From positions 1 to 14,920 of the forward strand of contig JAGZJH010000044.1 of NCBI GenBank assembly GCA_018365815.1: a DNA stretch of 14,920 nt. The letters run 5' to 3'. The position numbers and the translations under genes are program-made. The stretch is from Erysipelotrichaceae bacterium. GTDB lineage: Bacteria; Bacillota_I; Bacilli_A; Erysipelotrichales; Coprobacillaceae. Below are positions 7,021 through 13,940 of this stretch, in pieces. A model generated the notes under the pieces. That model was given only the letters and a program-made list of their open reading frames with translations. It did no database searches and was not told the origin of the DNA. Numbering within the stretch: position 1 is the first letter of the stretch; each line of letters opens with the position of its first letter.

Positions 7021-7041
7021 AGGAGCAAAATGCTCCTTTTT
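7021..7041 (+). terminator. Intrinsic terminator of the nrdDG operon
   Basis: AGGAGCA (7021-7027), loop AAA, TGCTCCT (7031-7037), then a run of T. Perfect 7-bp stem starting 10 bases after the nrdG stop. Confidence 0.92.
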
Positions 7042-7087
7042 ATAATGAATTTTATATTTCATTTAATTTAAATGTTAGTATGATAAT

Positions 7088-7112
7088 AATACATAGATAG
7101 GGAATATGTATT
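7088..7112. repeat. Inverted repeat upstream of the decayed ROK gene
   Basis: AATACATA (7088-7095) and TATGTATT (7105-7112) are perfect arms with a 9-base spacer, about 40-65 bases before the presumed ATG of the ROK pseudogene. It may be a leftover operator. A possible -10 TATACT lies at 7145-7150 but lacks a well-spaced -35. Confidence 0.35.
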
Positions 7113-7153
7113 CATTTTTTTGAAATTGATATTATATTTGAGAATATACTACT

Positions 7154-7777
7154 ATGAATGATTGCAATAAAATCATTTATAAAAACAAATCTAAAACAAT
7201 CTTTGATAACTTAGAAGTATTTATTACAAATTGAGTTGAGATTGAAAAATAAATTATTTATCGTAGCGGAACCATTACTTGTTTAAATGAAGTTCATATT
7301 TGTGAAATTTTATCTAAAAATTGTAAAATATTCCGATGACTGTTGAGTTCTTATTTTTGGTATAGCTGTTGCTGGTACAATTATCAATGACAAAAAAAGA
7401 CTTAGTAATTACACGTTTTTGAATAAACAATTCATCTATCATATTGATTTGTCATATAAAAAGAAGCTTTAAATATTACTTATTCAAAATTTTAAGAAGA
7501 ACAATTATTTGAACTAGCCATCAAGTTAATTAAACAATATTGGAAATATTAGAGGACTTTTACTTTAAAATCACTATTCAATGCGTCAATCTTCAATATG
7601 TATTTAATCCTAATGTTATTTGTATTGGTGGAATATTAGTAACAGGATCAGGTCATCGAAAGAATTAAACGTAATGTTGATCTATTTTTTTGTAACACTG
7701 AACAATTTATAAAACATAAATTGTTGCATGTAAATTTAATTGATGCATTATACCTCTTTAAACAAATGATACTATAA
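7154..7777 (+). pseudogene. Decayed ROK-family sugar kinase/regulator gene
   Basis: Fragments of one protein appear in order but in different frames, broken by stops. Frame of 7154: an N-terminal piece starting MNDCNKIIYKNKSKTIFDNL, stopping at 7232-7234 and again at 7250-7252. Frame of 7359: GIAVAGTIINDKKRLSNYTF, ending with TAA at 7470-7472. Frame of 7505: LFELAIKLIKQYW, ending with TAG at 7550-7552. Frame of 7570s: NLQYVFNPNVICIGG (GG at 7627-7632), the ROK signature usually read as NPEVIVIGGG. Last frame: VIERIKRNVDLFF and a C-terminus like the family's IGAAYHF end (LIDALYLFKQM), stop at 7775-7777. Intact ROK proteins have about 300 residues; here roughly 200 codons remain, and the central block with the GTG phosphate and GEIGH motifs is missing, so an internal deletion accompanies the frameshifts. 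It cannot make an active kinase. Whether it was a glucokinase-like enzyme or a regulator cannot be decided. Confidence 0.72.
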
Positions 7778-7842
7778 AAAGTCCATTAAAATCATCGTAT
7801 AGTTAAAAATCGCTTTAAACTTCTAATTATTTAATAGTTTAT

Positions 7843-7873
7843 AAAAAAACGTGAGATAACCTCACGATTTTTT
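7843..7873 (-). terminator. Intrinsic terminator of the P-type ATPase gene (possibly bidirectional)
   Basis: CGTGAG (7850-7855), loop of 5, CTCACG (7861-7866). On the reverse strand the stem is followed by seven T (7843-7849); on the forward strand it is followed by a long T run as well. Confidence 0.85.
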
Positions 7874-10422
7874 TATAACTTTTTTAACTTTTTTAATAAC
7901 TGAATACTTAATAAATTAAATAATGATAATCCATAAACTAATAAAACTAATTTAAAATCTAATGGTGCAATATCAAATAAAGGATATAAAGCAGGAATAA
8001 ATAATACTGCACTTAATAAAGCAAAACCTAATAAAAATGCATATTGTAATGATTTATTATTGAAAAAACTTTTTGTGAAAATTACCGGTGAAGATGATTT
8101 ACAATTGTAACCATGAACTAATCTTGATAAACAAAGAGTACTAAAAGCCAATGTTTGAGCTGTTGGGGCATCATAGAATTTTAATCCAACTACAAAGGCA
8201 ACAAATGTCGTTAAAGCAATAATCAATCCTTCACTAATAATACTAATCATAAAATCTTTTGTTAAAATTGATTCATTCATATCTCTAGGCTTTTCTTTCA
8301 TCACATCATTACAATAAGGTTCAAGTCCTAAAGCAATAGCCGGTAAACTATCGGTTAATAAATTAATAAATAATAAATGAACTGCTGAAAATGGAACAAC
8401 TAAATTAAATAACGATGCCATTACCACGACAATAATTCCTGCAGTATTTCCTGATAATAAAAACTGAATCGCACGTTTAATATTGGCATAAATATTACGC
8501 CCATTTTCAACCGCTTTAATAATAGTCGCAAAGTTATCATCAGTTAAAACAACAGAAGCTGCATCTTTAGCTACCTCAGTTCCGGTAATTCCCATTGCCA
8601 CTCCAACATTAGCTTGTTTTAAAGCAGGTGCATCATTTACACCATCACCAGTCATCGCCACAATATTTCCTTTTTCCTGCCACGCTCTAACAATTCTGAT
8701 TTTATGTTCGGGGCTAACACGGGCATAAACACTCACATCATCAACAAAAGTTTGCAACTGTTCATCAGATAAATTCTCTATTTCTGCACCTTCAACTGCA
8801 CGAGTTCCCTCTTTTAAAATTCCGATTTCTTTTGCAATAGCTGCCGCTGTAATTTTATGATCACCGGTAATCATAATTGGACGAATACCCGCTTCAATAC
8901 ATTTAGCCACTGCTTCTTTAGATTCAAGACGTGGTGGATCAATCATAGCAATTAACCCTAAGAATTCTAAATGATTTTCATCATCTAAATCAAGATCAAG
9001 ATGATTGATTGTTTTATATCCAAATGCCAATACACGAAGTCCGTTTTCAGAAAATTCTTGATTAGCCGCTCTAATTTGATCTTTTTGAACAGGATTTAAT
9101 AACATACGATCTAATAATACATCGACCGCACCTTTTGTAATCATGATTTTTTCATTTCCAATTTGATGTACAGTAGACATTAACTTACGATCTGAATCAA
9201 ATGGAATCTCACTAAGACGAGGATGTTCTGCTCGTGTTGGTCTTGTTGAAAAATTAAACTCTCTTGCGTAATTGATTAACGCAATTTCTGTTGGATCTCC
9301 AATTTCTTTTCCATCTTCACTTACAGCATCATTACATAAAATACTATATAACACTAACTTTCTTTCAGTATTTAATGTTTCATCTAATGTAAAATGTTTT
9401 TTAACTGTCATTTTATTTTGAGTTAAAGTTCCCGTTTTATCTGAACAAATTACCGATACACTTCCTAACCCTTCAACTGCTTGAAGTTTTCGTACAATAG
9501 CATTCTCTTTTACCATTTTTTGTGTACCAAAAGACAATACAATCGTTACAATTGAACTAAGTGCTTCTGGAATAGCTGCTACGGCTAAAGCCACCGCAAA
9601 CATAAACGAATCCATCATCGGTTTACCTTGAAATATATTCAAGCCAAAAATAACTACGCAAATCACTAAAATAATAATAGACAACTTTTGCCCAAAATCA
9701 TCTAAATTTTCTTGTAATGGTGTTTTCTTTTCTTTAGTCGCTTTTAATAAAGAAGCAATTTTACCTACCTCAGTATTCATACCTACACTTGTAACAACAT
9801 AACTACCTCGACCATAAGTGACATAACTTCCTGAAAAAAGCATATTAATTTGATCACCTAAAGGCACTTCATTTTCAATCACTTGATCGCTTTTTTCAAC
9901 ACTTAAACTTTCACCAGTTAAAGCACTTTCGTTTACTTTTAAACTGGCATTTTCAATAATACGACCGTCGGCAGAAATAAAATCCCCTGCTTCTAGTTGT
10001 ACAATATCCCCAATTGTTAACAATTGAGAATCAATAATTGTTGGCTGATTGTTTCTTAATACTTTAACTTGTGGTGATGATAATTTTTTCAAACTATCTA
10101 AAGATTGATTTGCCTTTGCTTGTTGATAAGTTCCTAAAAAGGCATTTAAACTAATAACCACAATAATTACAATCGTACTTTCAAAATCACCAAGCAAAGC
10201 AGAAATTAACGCTGCACCAATCAAAATAATTACTAAAAAATCTTTAAACTGTTCTAAAAACATCATGAACAAACTTTTCTGTTTACCCTCTGCTAATTCA
10301 TTTTTACCGAATTTAGCAATACGCTCAGTTGATTGTTCTATCGATAAACCTCTTCTTGAAACGCCTAATTCTTCTAACAGTTCTTCTTTATTTTTTTGAT
10401 AAACTTGTCTACTTTGATCCAT
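7873..10422 (-). CDS. P2-type cation ATPase, probable Mn2+/Ca2+ exporter
   Basis: 849 residues, complete. Domains in order: N-terminal cation-ATPase segment (1-60), helices M1-M2 (60-98), actuator domain with the TGES dephosphorylation loop (169-172), M3-M4 with PEAL (285-288), phosphorylation site DKTGTLTQNK (Asp328), nucleotide domain with KGAVD (430-434), TGDGVNDAP hinge (591-599), and C-terminal helices M5-M10. Ion-binding positions of site II are present (PEAL in M4; Asn687 and Asp691 in FINLLTDSLPA of M6), but M5 reads SGNTAG, so the SERCA site-I glutamate (Glu771) is Gly662. This is the one-site pattern of PMCA and Listeria LMCA1. By sequence alone it would be called a Ca2+ pump; the Mn2+ riboswitch upstream makes export of Mn2+ (as for L. 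lactis YoaB and S. pneumoniae MgtA) more likely. Start: ATG with AAGGAGA 7 bases upstream. Confidence 0.93.
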   Translation of the reverse strand: MDQSRQVYQKNKEELLEELGVSRRGLSIEQSTERIAKFGKNELAEGKQKSLFMMFLEQFKDFLVIILIGAALISALLGDFESTIVIIVVISLNAFLGTYQQAKANQSLDSLKKLSSPQVKVLRNNQPTIIDSQLLTIGDIVQLEAGDFISADGRIIENASLKVNESALTGESLSVEKSDQVIENEVPLGDQINMLFSGSYVTYGRGSYVVTSVGMNTEVGKIASLLKATKEKKTPLQENLDDFGQKLSIIILVICVVIFGLNIFQGKPMMDSFMFAVALAVAAIPEALSSIVTIVLSFGTQKMVKENAIVRKLQAVEGLGSVSVICSDKTGTLTQNKMTVKKHFTLDETLNTERKLVLYSILCNDAVSEDGKEIGDPTEIALINYAREFNFSTRPTRAEHPRLSEIPFDSDRKLMSTVHQIGNEKIMITKGAVDVLLDRMLLNPVQKDQIRAANQEFSENGLRVLAFGYKTINHLDLDLDDENHLEFLGLIAMIDPPRLESKEAVAKCIEAGIRPIMITGDHKITAAAIAKEIGILKEGTRAVEGAEIENLSDEQLQTFVDDVSVYARVSPEHKIRIVRAWQEKGNIVAMTGDGVNDAPALKQANVGVAMGITGTEVAKDAASVVLTDDNFATIIKAVENGRNIYANIKRAIQFLLSGNTAGIIVVVMASLFNLVVPFSAVHLLFINLLTDSLPAIALGLEPYCNDVMKEKPRDMNESILTKDFMISIISEGLIIALTTFVAFVVGLKFYDAPTAQTLAFSTLCLSRLVHGYNCKSSSPVIFTKSFFNNKSLQYAFLLGFALLSAVLFIPALYPLFDIAPLDFKLVLLVYGLSLFNLLSIQLLKKLKKL

Positions 10423-10454
10423 TTTTAATCTCCTTTTAGTGTTTTTTTAGGAAC

Positions 10455-10505
10455 AAAAAAGCGAGCATTTTATTGAAAGCTTTTCATTCCAACAAAAGTC
10501 TCGCT
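10455..10505 (-). terminator. Riboswitch expression-platform terminator
   Basis: On the reverse strand AGCGAG (10500-10505) pairs with CTCGCT (10460-10465), and inside it TTTTGTTG pairs with CAATAAAA (8 bp with one G-U); six T follow (10455-10460). The 5' arm includes the last conserved bases of the aptamer (GCGAGACTTTT), so aptamer stem P1 (AAAAG at 10577-10581 with CTTTT at 10494-10498) and this terminator exclude each other. That predicts an ON switch. Confidence 0.85.
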
Positions 10506-10584
10506 ATTTAAACTTGTTACGGATTATTTAAAATCGTATTGACGACAACAAGTACACTATATAGGCTAGCTACTCCCTTTTATG
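10455..10584 (-). ncRNA. yybP-ykoY manganese riboswitch
   Basis: The leader of the P-type ATPase gene contains, in order on the reverse strand, AAAGGGAGTAGC (about 10570-10581), GTCGTCAATACG (10535-10546), CCGTAACAAG (about 10513-10521) and AGCGAGACTTTT (10494-10505). These match the conserved blocks of the Mn2+-sensing yybP-ykoY aptamer. Pairings support the fold: ACTTGTT (10547-10553) with AACAAGT (10512-10518) is a perfect 7-bp stem enclosing GATT/AATC, and AAAAG/CTTTT closes P1. A terminator lies at the 3' side. In this RNA class Mn2+ bridges two loops, stabilises P1 and lets transcription continue, so the downstream exporter is made when Mn2+ is high. About 33 bases separate the T-run from the ATPase start codon. 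Confidence 0.93.
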
Positions 10585-10590
10585 ATTGTT

Positions 10591-10619
10591 ATATTACACT
10601 TCTTTAAAGTTATTGTCAA
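10591..10619 (-). promoter_or_regulatory. Promoter of the riboswitch-ATPase transcript
   Basis: Reverse-strand TTGACA (10614-10619, perfect), 17-base spacer, TAATAT (10591-10596). Transcription should start near 10584, just before the first conserved riboswitch bases. Confidence 0.85.
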
Positions 10620-10679
10620 CCACAAAATTATAACTTTTATCTTAAAAATATCGACAAACCAATCCTTATTTAAACCATT

Positions 10680-11507
10680 TTAAATAAACATAAAATATCC
10701 TAAAACAATTACTCCTAAAATAATTCGATACCACCCAAATACTTTAAAATCATGACCTTTAATATAATTCATTAAAAACTTAATGACAATAACTGATACG
10801 ACAAAAGCCACTAACATTCCTAGTAATAAATAACTTAATTCTATTCCAGTAAAGAAAATTCCCACTTTAATTAATTTAAGTAAACTTGCCCCAAACATAA
10901 CTGGAATAGCTAAAAAGAAAGTAAACTCAGCAGCAACTGTACGACTTACACCAATCATAATTCCACCTAAAATAGTTGCTCCTGAACGTGAAGTTCCTGG
11001 AAAAACTGCTGCAATTAATTGGAATAACCCAATCACTAAAGCTGCACGATAATTTAATCTTTCTAACGAATTTACTCTTGGTCGACTATCTTTATTACGA
11101 TTTTCAACTAAAATAAATGCCACCCCAAAAACAATTAATGCTATTGAAACCATAGTTGGGTTATAAAATAACTCATCAATTAAATCATCAAACAATAACC
11201 CTACAATAGCTGCAGGAATACAAGCCACTATAATTTTTATCCATAAATCAATGGTAGGTTTATCAATACTCACCTTTCCATCATCAAAATTAAGTGGCAA
11301 TAATTTACGCCAATATAATAACAATACAGCAAATATCGCACCTAATTGAATAACTACAAAAAATACTTCTTTAAATGCATCACTTGCTGAAAGTTTAATG
11401 AACTCATCTACTAAAATCATATGTCCTGTACTACTAATAGGGAGCCATTCTGTAATTCCTTCTACAATCCCTAAAAATATGACCTTTAAAAACTCAATAA
11501 CATTCAT
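10680..11507 (-). CDS. uppP: Undecaprenyl-diphosphatase (UppP/BacA)
   Basis: 275 residues, typical length. This membrane phosphatase removes one phosphate from undecaprenyl diphosphate so the lipid carrier can be reused for peptidoglycan and other wall polymers; extra copies give bacitracin resistance. Both signatures are intact: EGITEWLPISSTGH at 16-29 (catalytic Glu region and Ser/His) and PGTSRSGATI at 170-179 with the conserved Arg174. About eight hydrophobic segments cover the rest, and a polar loop lies at 135-152 (ENRNKDSRPRVNSLER). The ATG at 11505-11507 follows a perfect AGGAGG with a 7-base spacer. It is divergent from the phosphotransferase gene. I see no clear terminator between its stop and the ATPase promoter 60 bases further on, so read-through into the riboswitch is possible. 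Confidence 0.97.
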   Translation of the reverse strand: MNVIEFLKVIFLGIVEGITEWLPISSTGHMILVDEFIKLSASDAFKEVFFVVIQLGAIFAVLLLYWRKLLPLNFDDGKVSIDKPTIDLWIKIIVACIPAAIVGLLFDDLIDELFYNPTMVSIALIVFGVAFILVENRNKDSRPRVNSLERLNYRAALVIGLFQLIAAVFPGTSRSGATILGGIMIGVSRTVAAEFTFFLAIPVMFGASLLKLIKVGIFFTGIELSYLLLGMLVAFVVSVIVIKFLMNYIKGHDFKVFGWYRIILGVIVLGYFMFI

Positions 11508-11532
11508 CTAAATGCCTCCTTTAATCTTTTTA

Positions 11533-11541
11533 AGTATAACA
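11533..11541 (-). promoter_or_regulatory. Extended -10 promoter of uppP
   Basis: Reverse-strand TGTTATACT, a TGn extended -10 box about 26 bases before the start codon, with a poor -35 (TTTTAT at 11556-11561, 17-base spacer). A TTGACA also occurs at 11580-11585 on this strand but has no -10 at a suitable distance. Confidence 0.5.
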
Positions 11542-11579
11542 TATTTAAAAATAAGATAAAACACTATCCAAATTTTTAT

Positions 11580-11609
11580 TTGTCAAACTCTCTTTATTTA
11601 TATTATAAT
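11580..11609 (+). promoter_or_regulatory. Promoter of the phosphotransferase gene
   Basis: TTGTCA (11580-11585), 18-base spacer, TATAAT (11604-11609); the start would fall near 11616, about 24 bases before the ATG. Confidence 0.65.
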
Positions 11610-11639
11610 GAATACCAACTTATACATTAGGAGACTATT

Positions 11640-12539
11640 ATGAAATATTTATTTAAGTATCCATTAGAAAACTATCAAGATTGGGTGAAGGTTTACCAAT
11701 CAATTGAAGCGTTTAAACCGTTAATTGAACATATTTATCAAACCGCTCATCTTACAATAAATCACCTTACTCCCGGAACTAATGCCGTTTTTAAAGTCAA
11801 TGATACAGTGATTAAAATATTTGCTCCCACTTCAACAAACATCAATCATAACGATGATTTCAAAACTGAAATAAACAATATCAAACGTGCTAAAAGCTAT
11901 GGTATATTAACACCTTCAATTATTAAAGAAGGAATCATTGAAGATCGTTATCATTTTGAATATATCATCTTTAGTTATATCGAAGGATTAGATGCTTGTA
12001 TTTATTTAAAATCATATCCAAAATTTCAAAAAATATTTGTCAAAGAGTTTTATCAAATCTATAAACAAATACAATTTCCATGCCAAGAGAAATGTCAATT
12101 AATCACCAAGACAATACATAATCATCGTTTAGATCAACTTTCTCCAACTTTAAAACAAGAAATTATCAATTACGTTCAAACATTAAACTTTAATCAATGT
12201 TATTATCTTCATGGTGACTTAAACGGACAAAACATTCGTATTAACGATCATCAAATTTACATTCTTGATTTTGCTGATACTATCATAGCTCCTATTTATT
12301 ACGACTATCCGGTGATTATCTTTGACCTATTGTTTAATTATAATGATTTAATTCAGGACTTTATTCAATTCATCGATACCACAAATTTTACACAACAATT
12401 ATTTGATGGATTATGTATCCATGAATATGGGGCAGATTTTATCAAATTACTTTACGAAAGCACTACACATAAAGATATTCAAAACTTAACTTCCCTTCAA
12501 GAGTTAAAACAATTACTTACTGCTTTTGTTGAACGTTAA
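11640..12539 (+). CDS. Kinase-fold phosphotransferase (APH/choline-kinase-like)
   Basis: 299 residues, cytoplasmic. The protein-kinase-like phosphotransferase fold is recognisable: a nucleotide-binding N-lobe with GTNAVFKVNDTVIKIFAP (Lys59 as the probable ATP-binding lysine) and an acidic residue in the next helix (FKTEINNIKRAK, Glu77); the hinge IIFSYIEGLD (109-118); the catalytic loop HGDLNGQNIR at 191-200 (Asp193 base, Asn198 metal ligand); and ILDFADT at 208-214, the DFG equivalent with Asp210. This resembles aminoglycoside phosphotransferase (APH) and related small-molecule kinases. Substrate is unknown: antibiotic, sugar, choline and homoserine are all used within the superfamily, and a resistance function should not be assumed. 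Own promoter and AGGAG site (6-base spacer). It converges with the DMT permease, 2 bases apart. Confidence 0.83.
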   Translation: MKYLFKYPLENYQDWVKVYQSIEAFKPLIEHIYQTAHLTINHLTPGTNAVFKVNDTVIKIFAPTSTNINHNDDFKTEINNIKRAKSYGILTPSIIKEGIIEDRYHFEYIIFSYIEGLDACIYLKSYPKFQKIFVKEFYQIYKQIQFPCQEKCQLITKTIHNHRLDQLSPTLKQEIINYVQTLNFNQCYYLHGDLNGQNIRINDHQIYILDFADTIIAPIYYDYPVIIFDLLFNYNDLIQDFIQFIDTTNFTQQLFDGLCIHEYGADFIKLLYESTTHKDIQNLTSLQELKQLLTAFVER

Positions 12540-12541
12540 GA

Positions 12542-13405
12542 TTATTTAACTGAGGATGTACTTTTCGTTTTTATAAACATGATTAATGAAATACCAAAGA
12601 TAATCAAGTATCCCACAATGCTTAAATAATCAGGAATTTGTTGAAATAAAAATAATCCTAAAATAGCTGCAAAAATCACTTGTGAATAATCATAAACCGA
12701 TATGTCTTTAGCCGGTGCATATGAATAGGCAGCGGTGATTGAAAATTGTCCACCTGCCGCCGCTAAACCTGCTAACAATAAATAAACAATTTGTTGTAAG
12801 GTCATAGGTTCAAAGTTAAAAATTAAATATGGGACTACGGATAAACACGAAAAAGTTGAAAAGAAAAATACAATCATCGGTCCTCTTTCTCCACGTTGTC
12901 CTAAAAAACGCACAGTAGTATAAGCCGCTCCTGCTCCCATTGCTCCTAATACTCCAATCATTGATGGGATTAAAGCAGGATTAGAGAAACTTGGTTTAAT
13001 GATAAATAAACTTCCAATAAATGCAATGATAATTGAAACAAATTGGAACAGACTCATTTTTTCTTTTAAAAACAACAAGGAAAAAATAATCGTAAAAAAT
13101 GGTGAAAGTTTGCCTAACATTGAAGCATCTGATAACATCAAATGATCAATTGCATAAAAATTACATAATATCCCTATTGTTCCAAAAACAGAACGAATAA
13201 TCAAGTAAGATAAATTTCCTTTTTTAAATTTAATTCCTTCATTTGATTTTTTTAATACAATCAAAGCAAAAATTAAAGCCACTAAATTCCTAAAGAAACT
13301 CTTTTGAATTGATGAAATATCTCCCGAAAGTTTAACAAATGTATTCATTAATGCAAAGCAAAATGCTGATAAAATAATATACTGAATTCCTTTATTTTTA
13401 TTCAT
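12542..13405 (-). CDS. DMT superfamily permease (EamA family)
   Basis: 287 residues with ten hydrophobic segments arranged as two EamA repeats: residues 1-135 (helices around 8-25, 36-50, 66-85, 95-113 and 118-135) and residues 145-280. EamA/RhaT-type drug/metabolite transporters are integral membrane proteins that usually export amino acids, metabolites or drugs; the substrate is unknown. Typical marks are AFCFALMNTFVKL in helix 1, a basic FFRNLVAL in helix 2, the LGKLSPFFTIIFSLLFLKEK block at the end of repeat 1, and the matching YDYSQVIFAAILGLFLFQQ block in repeat 2. The ATG follows AAGGAG with a 5-base spacer. Its stop lies 2 bases from the phosphotransferase stop on the other strand and there is no terminator between them, so the transcripts probably overlap. 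Confidence 0.93.
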   Translation of the reverse strand: MNKNKGIQYIILSAFCFALMNTFVKLSGDISSIQKSFFRNLVALIFALIVLKKSNEGIKFKKGNLSYLIIRSVFGTIGILCNFYAIDHLMLSDASMLGKLSPFFTIIFSLLFLKEKMSLFQFVSIIIAFIGSLFIIKPSFSNPALIPSMIGVLGAMGAGAAYTTVRFLGQRGERGPMIVFFFSTFSCLSVVPYLIFNFEPMTLQQIVYLLLAGLAAAGGQFSITAAYSYAPAKDISVYDYSQVIFAAILGLFLFQQIPDYLSIVGYLIIFGISLIMFIKTKSTSSVK

Positions 13406-13438
13406 AATAACTCCTTTTCTAATATAATGTCGGAGTTT

Positions 13439-13447
13439 ATTGTATCA
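13439..13447 (-). promoter_or_regulatory. Extended -10 promoter of the DMT permease gene
   Basis: Reverse-strand TGATACAAT, a TGn extended -10, about 34 bases before the start codon; no convincing -35. Confidence 0.4.
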
Positions 13448-13505
13448 CAGTTTATTGAAAATTACTTTCACAATGCCTACTAAAAATCAACGAAATCCCA
13501 GAAAA

Positions 13506-13519
13506 ATTTCCCGGGAAAT
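13506..13519. repeat. Perfect 14-base GC-centred palindrome
   Basis: ATTTCCCGGGAAAT is identical to its reverse complement and is the most GC-rich motif in an otherwise A/T-rich stretch, about 60 bases upstream of the DMT permease promoter. It could be an operator for a dimeric regulator, or, on the reverse strand where it is followed by TTTTT, the terminator of the 50-residue protein gene. The rest of 13448-13681 holds nothing else that I can support. Confidence 0.45.
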
Positions 13520-13681
13520 ATGTCATATATCCTCTAATCATGTATAATTTTAGTTAAACATACTAACGATCATTTTCATGACTTAATTCATTTATTATAA
13601 AATAAACCATTACTTCACATTTCATTATACTCAGTTTATGTCGTCGTTATTTTTAATAAAAAGTGTGCCTAATCACGCCTA

Positions 13682-13834
13682 TTATACTCGATGTGTAATT
13701 GAATTTAATAGCGGTGTTTTATATTTTTTCTTTTGGTGTGCGAATAATTTTTTTAGTGCAATGCCTAATTCTAAAATCACCGCTCCTATACAAATAACAG
13801 GTAAAATTAATACTAATACTGCTTTATCTTTCAT
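13682..13834 (-). CDS. Small membrane protein of 50 residues
   Basis: A short frame on the reverse strand starts with ATG at 13832-13834 and encodes MKDKAVLVLILPVICIGAVI at its N-terminus, one membrane helix (about residues 5-29), followed by a basic tail (LKKLFAHQKKKYKT) that would lie in the cytoplasm, and ends with TAA then TAG. AAAGGA is present 9 bases upstream, slightly long but acceptable. A possible -10 TATACT is present around 13867-13872, with an inverted repeat TACTA-N4-TAGTA (13858-13871) overlapping it. It lies 106 bases downstream of the truncated XRE/membrane regulator on the same strand. I do not recognise a family. The positive-inside pattern, in-frame double stop and ribosome site make it a believable gene; a 78-codon frame on the opposite strand across it has no such support. 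Confidence 0.6.
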   Translation of the reverse strand: MKDKAVLVLILPVICIGAVILELGIALKKLFAHQKKKYKTPLLNSITHRV

Positions 13835-13857
13835 AGTACATCGTCCTTTCTTCTTTT

Positions 13858-13871
13858 TACTATATTTAGTA
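13858..13871. promoter_or_regulatory. Operator-like inverted repeat before the 50-residue protein
   Basis: Reverse-strand TACTA-AATA-TAGTA, overlapping the end of the probable -10 box (TATACT) and the transcription start. A repressor at this position would block transcription. The former XRE regulator next door is one candidate for the binding protein. Confidence 0.35.
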
Positions 13872-13940
13872 TAAAATATAATTATTAATATTTTTGATAG
13901 AGATTTTTAAAGAAAAAAGAAAGATGTTCTTAATAAATTG

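Noticed and set aside
12535..12550. Inverted repeat GTTAA-N6-TTAAC spanning both stop codons of the convergent genes
   Set aside because: Only 5 A/T-rich base pairs and no T-tract, so not a credible terminator.
13409..13437. Hairpin AACTCC/GGAGTT that would hide the DMT permease ribosome site
   Set aside because: The likely transcription start (from the extended -10 at 13439-13447) falls within or just after the 5' arm, so the full stem would probably not be in the RNA.
13638..13874. 78-codon open frame on the + strand
   Set aside because: It runs antisense to the 50-residue membrane protein, which has a better ribosome site, composition and stop arrangement; the + frame has no ribosome binding site.
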